A DNA stretch of 22,804 nucleotides from CAYQTO01 sp964420455 (GTDB taxonomy: Bacteria; Sumerlaeota; Sumerlaeia; SLMS01). The notes beneath the pieces were generated by a model, which was given only the letters and a program-made list of their open reading frames with translations, was not told the origin of the DNA and searched no databases. The stretch lies in assembly GCA_964420455.1 (NCBI GenBank), contig CAYQTO010000040.1, forward strand, positions 1 to 22,804. The letters run 5' to 3'. The translations under genes and the position numbers were made by a program. Positions 16,824 through 22,804 of the stretch are shown here, in pieces. Position 1 is the stretch's first letter, and each line of letters begins with the position of its first letter.

Positions 16824-16851
16824 CGAGGCGCTCCGTCATCGGAGCGCCTCG
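16824..16851 (+). terminator. Perfect 12-bp hairpin after eno
   Basis: CGAGGCGCTCCG and CGGAGCGCCTCG form a perfect 12-bp stem around a TCAT loop, between eno and the next gene. It is followed by CTGACTTTC rather than a run of Ts, so full intrinsic termination is uncertain; attenuation or mRNA 3'-end protection of the highly expressed eno message is equally possible. It ends 20 nt before the next ATG. Confidence 0.6.
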
Positions 16852-16871
16852 CTGACTTTCAGGGACCGGGT

Positions 16872-19571
16872 ATGAGCGACTCCGACAGCTCCCCATCGCT
16901 TTACCCAGACGCGGCCGACCGCCGGGATCCGCTCGACCAAATCCTCGCGGATGCGCTCGGCGATCTCCTCGCCTCTCCCCCCTCCGACTCTTCGCCACAA
17001 CCGCCAAGCGACGAGCACCTCAGTCTCGAGGAAATCCTCGCGATCGCTCTCGAGGAAACGCGCGTCCAGACTCCGGAACCGGAGGAGCCGCCCGCCGCGC
17101 CTCGCGAGGCGCCCCCCATGGGCGAAACCGCCAGCCCCCTCGATGCCGCAGGGCTCCTCGCCATGGCCCAGGCCTCGGACGCAGACCCGGCGGCGGAATC
17201 CGACTTTGAAATGCCCTGGGACGACGAGCCGGAGCCCACCTCCGGGGCACTCGCGGATACCCCTGGAGGGACGGCCGCCGGGGCCGAAACCGAAGCTTCG
17301 GAGCCCGGGGAGGCGTCCTGGCTCCTCGATGATGCAGACGTGGACGGGGGGGAAGTCTCGGAGGAACTCCACGAGCCGGAACCGCCGTCGGTGCCCGTGG
17401 AACCCGGAGAGACAACGCCGGACGCGGAGGAGCAGCCGGTGGTTGAGCCCCAAAGTGGGCCGCCGGAAATTCCCGAAGGCGTCTACCCGCCGCCGGACAT
17501 CGACTGGGACAAGGAGCGCGAACGGGCCGTCGCCCCCGGATGGAAGACGAAGGTTGGATCCGCGCTGGCCGCGACTCTTGTGGCAATCCCCTGGGGGCGC
17601 CTTCGTCAGAGCGGCCCGCAGGCGTTGGTGCTCCTCGCGCTGTTTCCCTCGGTGTTGTCGTTCCTGTGGATTTCGATCGGCCGGATGGGGCACCCCTTCG
17701 AGGTCGAGTGGCTCGAGGGCGAGGTGGCGATGTACGCGGTCCGGTGGATCGAGCAGCCCGCACTTTCCCATCTGTATCCCGAATACAATGCCCCTGCGGA
17801 CGATGCGTTCTACGTCCCGCACCTCTACCCGCCTCTTTACCAGATCGCCATGGCGACGATGCATGGATGGACGGGCTGGGACCTTTTGTTGGTGGGGCGG
17901 CTGCTGTCGTTCCTGGCGACGCTGGGGGCGATGGGGGCGATCGCATTCATCGTGCGCGAGGCAACCGGTTCGTGGGGCGCGGGCTTGGTGGGCGCGGCGT
18001 CCCTGACGCTTTTCTACCGTGCCTCGGGGTACTGGTTCGACCTTGTGCGGGTGGACTCGCTCGCGCTGGCGTTGGGCTTGTGGTCGGCGCATCTGATCAT
18101 GCGGCGGCGGGGCGGCGTCGCGAGCGTTGCCTTTGGGCTGTTCGTCGGTTTCCTGGCACACTTCACCAAACAAACGGCGCTGCTCTTTCCGTTGGCGGCG
18201 CTGGCGGTGCGGGTGGCGGCCTCGATCATCCAGCTCTCCGGCGACCGGTATCCCGGCCTGCGGCTGACGCGTCCCGGCCACCCGATCGCCCGGCACCCGC
18301 GGCTGATGATCTTTGCCGTCCTGGGCTTTCTCTTTGTCGGCATCAATGCGGCCTTCCTGCTCACCCGCGGGGAACAATCGTCGATGGCCTTCTACCTCTA
18401 CACCGTGGGCGGCAAGCACCCCATCTTTCATGCGACGATCCTCGACCGGGGCTATCAGGAGGTCTGGCAACACCTGACCTTTGTGCTGCCACTGGTGCCT
18501 CTTGGTCTCTGGCTGGTGGTGCTGTCGAGGCGATGGAGGCCGCGCTGGGAAGTCGCGGGGGCGGCGTTGGTGGGCCTTTTCGCGACGTTGCTGGCGGCGA
18601 TCTTCCTCACCGGTCTTTCGCCGGCGGACTGGCTCGAGGGCCAGCGGCTCCGCGCCCCTTCCACCCTGTCGCCGGGAACCTTTCTCTTCGTTGTGGGCAC
18701 GTGGTCCGAGGTGATGCTCTGGGCGGTATCGGCATCGGTTGGGGCGATGGCGGTGCTCGCGCTACGATGGGTCCAGTATCGCACGGCGCTGCCGGGGCTT
18801 TGGTGGCTCGCCTTGTTCTTGTTGGTCCAGTACACCGCGATGATCACTTGGGTGAAGATCGGCGGGTTCGTCAACAACCTGATGCCGATGTACGCGGTGG
18901 TGGCGGTGGGGCTGGGGCTTGCGTTGGGGTGGTCCTTTCGCGGGGCACGGCGGGCGCTCGGGCCCATGGGTATCTGGTTCGCCGCGGTGCCCTTCGCGTT
19001 GCTGTTTGCGGTGGGCTGGTTCGGGACGGTGGGTATCGGCGAGGGGGAAGTGCGGACGATGTCCCGGGCGGAAGTCAGGGGCACGTCGCCCTTCGCGGTC
19101 GACGGCCTGGGGCCGTGGGGCACCACCGATACGTGGTGGGGGAATCAGATTCCTCCGGAGGGCTCGCGGGAACGGGGCAACCGCCTGCTCGAACGCATTC
19201 GCGAACTCCACGCGGACGGCGGCGTCTATCTTCCGCACCAGAACTACCTCGCGTGGAAGGCCGGGGTTCCCTACGGCCCGTCCGTGGACGCGATCCGCGA
19301 CCTGAACCACTCGGGCTATGGGACGCCGCGCTCGCTGTTGACGGCGCTCGAGGAAGGCTGGTTCCGGCACGTTGTGTTGAATCAGCCGCTGGCGGCGGAT
19401 TGGTTGCCGGGGGACGTGCGTGCGGCCATTGCCGCCCACTACGAGCCGGCCGGGGAGATTCTCCCGAGGGGGGATGAGGACCCCCTGCTGCCGCGGACGG
19501 GGGCCCGGGTGATCCCGCGCTACCTCTATACGCGGCGGGGGACGACGGCGGGTGGCGCCGGGGCCAATTAA
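16872..19571 (+). CDS. GT-C-type (GT39/ArnT-like) membrane glycosyltransferase with long acidic N-terminal tail
   Basis: An 899-aa protein in two parts. Residues 1-222 are predicted disordered, rich in Asp, Glu, Pro and Ala, with only four arginines and no lysine before residue 214. Three short amphipathic helices stand out: PLDQILADALGDLL (20-33), LSLEEILAIALEE (50-62) and PLDAAGLLAMAQ (89-100). From about 248 on there are around ten membrane helices with FEVEWLEGEVAMYAV in the first outer loop, HLYPPLYQ, RVDSLALALGLWSA, HFTKQTALLFPLAAL and a C-terminal soluble domain with GVYLPHQNYLAWKAG. This fits lipid-linked-sugar-dependent glycosyltransferases of the PMT/ArnT-like class. AGGGA about 8 nt upstream and consistently G/C-rich third positions support the start and show the tail is translated. 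Acceptor and sugar are unknown. It follows eno after the hairpin. Confidence 0.78.
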   Translation: MSDSDSSPSLYPDAADRRDPLDQILADALGDLLASPPSDSSPQPPSDEHLSLEEILAIALEETRVQTPEPEEPPAAPREAPPMGETASPLDAAGLLAMAQASDADPAAESDFEMPWDDEPEPTSGALADTPGGTAAGAETEASEPGEASWLLDDADVDGGEVSEELHEPEPPSVPVEPGETTPDAEEQPVVEPQSGPPEIPEGVYPPPDIDWDKERERAVAPGWKTKVGSALAATLVAIPWGRLRQSGPQALVLLALFPSVLSFLWISIGRMGHPFEVEWLEGEVAMYAVRWIEQPALSHLYPEYNAPADDAFYVPHLYPPLYQIAMATMHGWTGWDLLLVGRLLSFLATLGAMGAIAFIVREATGSWGAGLVGAASLTLFYRASGYWFDLVRVDSLALALGLWSAHLIMRRRGGVASVAFGLFVGFLAHFTKQTALLFPLAALAVRVAASIIQLSGDRYPGLRLTRPGHPIARHPRLMIFAVLGFLFVGINAAFLLTRGEQSSMAFYLYTVGGKHPIFHATILDRGYQEVWQHLTFVLPLVPLGLWLVVLSRRWRPRWEVAGAALVGLFATLLAAIFLTGLSPADWLEGQRLRAPSTLSPGTFLFVVGTWSEVMLWAVSASVGAMAVLALRWVQYRTALPGLWWLALFLLVQYTAMITWVKIGGFVNNLMPMYAVVAVGLGLALGWSFRGARRALGPMGIWFAAVPFALLFAVGWFGTVGIGEGEVRTMSRAEVRGTSPFAVDGLGPWGTTDTWWGNQIPPEGSRERGNRLLERIRELHADGGVYLPHQNYLAWKAGVPYGPSVDAIRDLNHSGYGTPRSLLTALEEGWFRHVVLNQPLAADWLPGDVRAAIAAHYEPAGEILPRGDEDPLLPRTGARVIPRYLYTRRGTTAGGAGAN

Positions 19572-19674
19572 GATTTCATTGGCGTCTCGGGCCGAAGGAT
19601 GAAAACCTTCCGATCCTGCCCGCGTTGGCCCCATCGTGAATTGGCAGATCACCCCTCCCTCGGGAGCCGTCCCC
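19572..19674 (+). other. Spacer between the GT-C and aminotransferase genes
   Basis: About 103 nt. It holds a weak hairpin, GAAGG (19594-19598) with CCTTC (19606-19610), overlapping an alternative AGGAT/ATCCT pairing, with no T-run. I see no convincing promoter. A GTG at 19636 is in frame with the downstream gene but has no SD sequence. Confidence 0.3.
19662..19666 (+). promoter_or_regulatory. Ribosome binding site deciding the aminotransferase start
   Basis: GGGAG lies 8 nt before the GTG at 19675. The other in-frame GTG at 19636 lacks any purine-rich SD, so this site favours the shorter protein. Confidence 0.5.
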
Positions 19675-20946
19675 GTGTCCGTCTCCGTCTCGTCCAGCTT
19701 CCCCTTTAGCGCTCGCGCCCGTCGCACGGGCGACTCGCCGATCTCGTGGCTGATGAAGCTCGCCATCGAGGATCCGGAGATGCTGTCGCTGGCGGCCGGC
19801 TTTGTGGATGGTACCACGTTGCCTGAGGATCTGCTGCGCGAGGGAATCAGCCAGGTTTTTCGCGACGAGGCGTCGGGGAAGGCCGCGCTCCAGTATGGCG
19901 GCACCGCCGGACTGAAGGAATTGCGCGAGGAACTGGCCCGCAAGCTCGAGTCGCAGGGCATCCCCAACGTCGACCCCGAATGCCTCGTGATCAGCAACGG
20001 TGGCCAGCAGAGCCTCTTCACGATCACCGAGGTGCTGGTGGATCCGGGCGACATCGTGCTGGTCGAGGACCCGACCTACTTCGTCTACATGGATGTGCTG
20101 CAGGCGTCGGGAGCGCGTTCCATGGGGGTGACGACCGACGGCGAGGGGATCGTCCCGGAGGCGCTCGAGGAGCGGTTCGCCCAACTGCGCGAGCAGGGGC
20201 TCCGCGACCGCCTCAAGATTCTCTACGTCATGAGCTACTACACGAACCCGAAGGGGACAAACATGTCGCGGGGGCGCCGCGAGGCTCTCATGGAGATCTA
20301 CCGTCGCGAGCTTGAGCGCGGGCCTTCCTTCGTCCTCATCGAGGATGCGTGCTACCGGGACCTTTGCCTGGACGGCGACGAGGAGCCCTATCTCAAGGCC
20401 TGGGACGGGGAGAACGAGACCGTGTTTACCTCGGGGACCTTCAGCAAGGCGTTTGCGCCCGGCCTGCGTCTGGGCTGGTCCTACATGCCCCCGGCGTTGC
20501 ACCAGGCGTTCTGCCGGCAGAAGGGGGCACAGGATTTCGGCTCGTCGAACATGAACCAGCGGATCATGGCGGAGCGGCTGCGTTCCGGAGCATACGACCG
20601 AGCGGCGGAACGGTTCCGGGGCCGCTACCGGCTGAAGCGCGACGCCGCGCTCGAGGCGATTGCCGAGTACTGGCCGGAAGACACGGAACTCGTCAGCCCC
20701 ATGGGTGGCCTGTATATCTGGGCGCGGATGCCCGGCATTGATACCGATCCCGGCAGCCCGTTCTTCGAGGCGGCCCTCGCGGCAAAGGTCCTGTACGTGC
20801 CCGGCTACTACTGCTACTGCGGGGAAACGCAGGACCCGAAGCCGACGGACACGATGCGGTTGTGTTATAGCTATATAGACATCCAGCCCATGCGCGAGGC
20901 GATCCGACGCCTTGGCGACGTTGCCCGGTCTGTCCGGGGAGGATAA
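19675..20946 (+). CDS. Fold-type I PLP aminotransferase (2-aminoadipate/MocR-domain-like)
   Basis: A 423-aa PLP-dependent aminotransferase of the class I/II family, like LysN/2-aminoadipate aminotransferases and the catalytic half of MocR regulators, but without a DNA-binding domain. Visible are LQYGGTAGLKELREELARKL (72-91), SNGGQQSLFTITEVLVDPGD (107-126), VEDPTYFVYMD (130-140), the N191 loop SYYTNPKGTNMS, IEDACYRDL with D224, and the PLP lysine K258 in SGTFSKAFAPGLRLGWSY with R265 binding phosphate. GTG at 19675 is preferred on SD spacing; GTG at 19636 would add 13 residues. The stop lies 14 nt before cdaA, so they are probably co-transcribed. The amino acid substrate cannot be deduced; broad specificity is common in the family. 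Confidence 0.87.
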   Translation: MSVSVSSSFPFSARARRTGDSPISWLMKLAIEDPEMLSLAAGFVDGTTLPEDLLREGISQVFRDEASGKAALQYGGTAGLKELREELARKLESQGIPNVDPECLVISNGGQQSLFTITEVLVDPGDIVLVEDPTYFVYMDVLQASGARSMGVTTDGEGIVPEALEERFAQLREQGLRDRLKILYVMSYYTNPKGTNMSRGRREALMEIYRRELERGPSFVLIEDACYRDLCLDGDEEPYLKAWDGENETVFTSGTFSKAFAPGLRLGWSYMPPALHQAFCRQKGAQDFGSSNMNQRIMAERLRSGAYDRAAERFRGRYRLKRDAALEAIAEYWPEDTELVSPMGGLYIWARMPGIDTDPGSPFFEAALAAKVLYVPGYYCYCGETQDPKPTDTMRLCYSYIDIQPMREAIRRLGDVARSVRGG

Positions 20947-20960
20947 GGAACCAGCGGTTT

Positions 20961-21752
20961 ATGGACCGTATTCTCAACATCCTGCGGTCCGCAGACAGCG
21001 CCGACCTGCTCGACATCTTTATCATTTCGGCGATTTTCTACTCGATCTTCAGCCTGCTGCGGGAATCGCGATCCTTCACGGCCCTGCGGGGGCTGGTGGC
21101 GATCATCCTCGCGGGGGGAGCCATCTGGGGCTTTGCCCAGTTGTTCAACCTCACGGCGACGACCCGCCTGCTGGAAATCTCGCTGGTGCTCGTCGTGCTC
21201 ACCTTCGTCGTGCTGTTTCAGAACGAGTTGAAGAAGGCGCTGACGGACTTCGGGCAGGCATCGATCTTTCGCCCCTTCCTGGCCACAAGCCGCGTGGAGG
21301 TCGAGGAAATCATCCGGGCTGTGACGCGCATGTCGGAGAAAAAGATCGGCGCGCTGATCGCCATCGAACGGCGCAACAGTCTGAAGTATTACATCGATGC
21401 GGGGACGCCCCTCGACGCGATGATCTCTGCGGACCTGATCCGAACGATCTTCGCCCTTGGCACGCCGTTGCACGACGGGGCGGTGATCATCAGCAACAAC
21501 CGGCTCGCGGCCGCCGGCGCGCTGCTGCCCAACTCCGACAATCCCCGCCTCCCCAAGGACATCGGCACGCGCCACCGCGCCGGTATTGGCCTGACCGAGC
21601 AGACCGATGCGGTGGCGATCATCTGCTCCGAGGAAACCGGAATTATCTCCATCGCCCACGGAGGGCGGCTCGACCGCAACGAGACGCAGGACAGCCTGAG
21701 GTCCAAGCTGCGCCAGCTGGTGGACTTCGAGGAGGAAGCGGGGAGTGGCTAA
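20961..21752 (+). CDS. cdaA: Diadenylate cyclase CdaA (c-di-AMP synthase)
   Basis: Makes cyclic di-AMP from two ATP; the messenger controls potassium and osmolyte balance and wall homeostasis. It is 263 aa, the normal CdaA length. Three membrane helices lie at about 17-35, 42-59 and 71-88, followed by a DAC domain from about 100. The domain has the DGA motif in TPLHDGAVIIS (D172-A174) and the RHR motif in GTRHRAGIGLTEQTDAVAI (R204-R206); SEETGIISIAHGG completes the fold. The cdaR start overlaps its stop by 8 nt, the conserved cdaA-cdaR arrangement of Firmicutes and other phyla. In the classic operon glmM follows; that part is beyond the window. All catalytic residues appear present. Confidence 0.95.
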   Translation: MDRILNILRSADSADLLDIFIISAIFYSIFSLLRESRSFTALRGLVAIILAGGAIWGFAQLFNLTATTRLLEISLVLVVLTFVVLFQNELKKALTDFGQASIFRPFLATSRVEVEEIIRAVTRMSEKKIGALIAIERRNSLKYYIDAGTPLDAMISADLIRTIFALGTPLHDGAVIISNNRLAAAGALLPNSDNPRLPKDIGTRHRAGIGLTEQTDAVAIICSEETGIISIAHGGRLDRNETQDSLRSKLRQLVDFEEEAGSG

Positions 21753-22804
21753 TCCCACGGCAACAAGGACGGCCGGCTCGCAGCTTCTGGTGATGCTGGC
21801 GGCGGTTGCCTGCGGGATGGTGGTGTGGCTCCTTGTGCAGCTCAACGAGCGGGCGGACCTCGAACTCGAGGTGAATGTGCGGGTGACAGGGGTCGATCCG
21901 CGGGTTGAATTGAACGTGCTCCCGTCTCAGGTGCGCGTGCGCTTCTCGTACCTCCGGGTTCAGTCCGAGTTGATGAATTCCGAGAATTTCTTTGTCCGGG
22001 CGGAGGAGCCACCAAACCTGATTTCACGCCTGAGCGCCTCGTTGAGAGGTGAGGGGACCTTGCCGTTGTCCCTTGGCATGGTGGAAGGGCGGGGCGAGGC
22101 GATGGACCTGGAGCGGGCCAACATCACGCCGACCGCCATCGAGCCATCGCAGGTCACGTGGACGGCGCGGTTGCGGGCCATGCCCGCCCTGATTGTTCCC
22201 CGGGTGATTGGCGAGCCGGCGAGCGGCTATACCTACGAGCAGGGAAGCGCGGTGGTGGAATCGGATGCGGAGCCGATGGTTTTGCTGACGGCAGCGAAGG
22301 AACAGGAGTTGAGCATGGCGGGGATCGACCGGCTGGAACTCCCGACGGAACCGGTCGACATTGGCGGACGAGCCGGGAGCGTTCGCGAGGAGGTATCCGT
22401 GCGTCTGGAGGAAGGCATGTCGATGCTTGATCCGGAGGACACGCTGCGGCGGACGGTGGCGCTCCGGATTTCCGAGGAGATCCAAGAACGGATCGTCAAG
22501 GACATCCCCATCGAGTACCGGCCGACGCGCGGGAACCTGAAGTCCACGGTGGAACCGCCGCTGCTGGACGTCCGGTTGGAGGCGCCGCGAAGCGTGCTGG
22601 AGCGGGTGCGTCCGGCGGACATCCGGTTCACGCTGATTGACATGGTCGAGCGGGCGGGCGCGACCCGCGAGGTCGCCGTGAAGGCCCGCATCGAGGATCC
22701 GGCCCTGGCGAACGAGATCCTTTCCGCCGAGGCGATTCCTGGCAGCGTCCGCGTCACGCTCGAGAATCTGACTCCGGACGCCCCCCCCACCACGAATTCC
22801 GCCC
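21745..22804 (+). CDS. cdaR: YbbR-domain regulator of CdaA, CdaR (3' end beyond window)
   Basis: CdaR binds CdaA at the membrane and tunes c-di-AMP synthesis through extracytoplasmic YbbR domains. The frame is open from GTG at 21745 through the last base (353 codons, no stop). The GTG is supported by GGAGG 9 nt upstream and by the 8-nt overlap with cdaA. A single N-terminal anchor (LLVMLAAVACGMVVWLLVQL, residues 14-33) precedes a long beta-rich outer part with YbbR-like repeats, seen as recurring proline-then-hydrophobic strands: LNVLPSQVRVRF (57-67), TAIEPSQVTWTA (130-141) and STVEPPLLDVRL (267-278). At residue 353 it is already of the length of multi-repeat YbbR proteins. The YbbR call rests on topology, repeat pattern and context rather than strong identity. 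Confidence 0.85.
   Translation, partial: MANPTATRTAGSQLLVMLAAVACGMVVWLLVQLNERADLELEVNVRVTGVDPRVELNVLPSQVRVRFSYLRVQSELMNSENFFVRAEEPPNLISRLSASLRGEGTLPLSLGMVEGRGEAMDLERANITPTAIEPSQVTWTARLRAMPALIVPRVIGEPASGYTYEQGSAVVESDAEPMVLLTAAKEQELSMAGIDRLELPTEPVDIGGRAGSVREEVSVRLEEGMSMLDPEDTLRRTVALRISEEIQERIVKDIPIEYRPTRGNLKSTVEPPLLDVRLEAPRSVLERVRPADIRFTLIDMVERAGATREVAVKARIEDPALANEILSAEAIPGSVRVTLENLTPDAPPTTNSA

Noticed and set aside
16836..18473. 545-codon minus-strand frame opposite the GT-C gene
   Set aside because: It is Arg- and Gly-rich without recognisable motifs, and the plus strand has membrane helices and consistent codon bias throughout.

Overview
This window looks like chromosomal DNA from a high-GC bacterium whose species I cannot name. 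Third codon positions are strongly G/C, Shine-Dalgarno (SD) sites are of the GGAGG type, and many starts are GTG. The sugar-nucleotide genes and a WaaP/Kdo-kinase-like protein suggest a diderm envelope with lipopolysaccharide or a similar glycolipid, but that is inference. I see no rRNA, tRNA, CRISPR array, transposase, integrase or phage gene, and no compositional break pointing to recent transfer.

Region 1 (1-7593, minus strand) is one tightly packed operon read right to left. It encodes a small TPR protein, a polyprenyl-phosphate-type GT2 glycosyltransferase, a polysaccharide-deacetylase-like protein, a WbpD-type sugar N-acetyltransferase, a Gfo/Idh/MocA oxidoreductase, a DegT-family aminotransferase and dTDP-glucose 4,6-dehydratase. 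After a 100-nt gap comes opcA, the G6P dehydrogenase assembly factor, which is cut by the window edge. Neighbouring genes overlap by ATGA, GTGA or TGATG, or lie 4 nt apart. The oxidoreductase, aminotransferase and acetyltransferase together fit synthesis of a 3-acetamido sugar nucleotide of the UDP-diacetamido-glucuronate kind.

Region 2 (7594-8542, plus strand) is a single WaaP/Kdo-kinase-like gene, divergent from region 1 and convergent with region 3.

Region 3 (8554-15215, minus strand) reads thiM, asnS, a GT87-like membrane glycosyltransferase, a large multi-pass membrane protein, and a FAD-dependent amine-oxidase-like protein. The first two and the third and fourth are coupled by GTGA overlaps.

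Region 4 (15488-22804, plus strand) reads eno, a GT-C membrane glycosyltransferase with an unusual acidic N-terminal tail, a fold-type I PLP aminotransferase, the diadenylate cyclase cdaA, and cdaR (YbbR), which runs off the window. The 272-nt thiM/eno divergent spacer holds a candidate promoter and a minus-strand G-quadruplex motif.

Overall this is an envelope-glycan neighbourhood mixed with housekeeping genes. I found no convincing new defence or mobile system. The points most worth following are the lysine-free acidic tail with repeated helical motifs on the GT-C enzyme, an inverted repeat covering the opcA ribosome binding site, and the G-rich element between thiM and eno.
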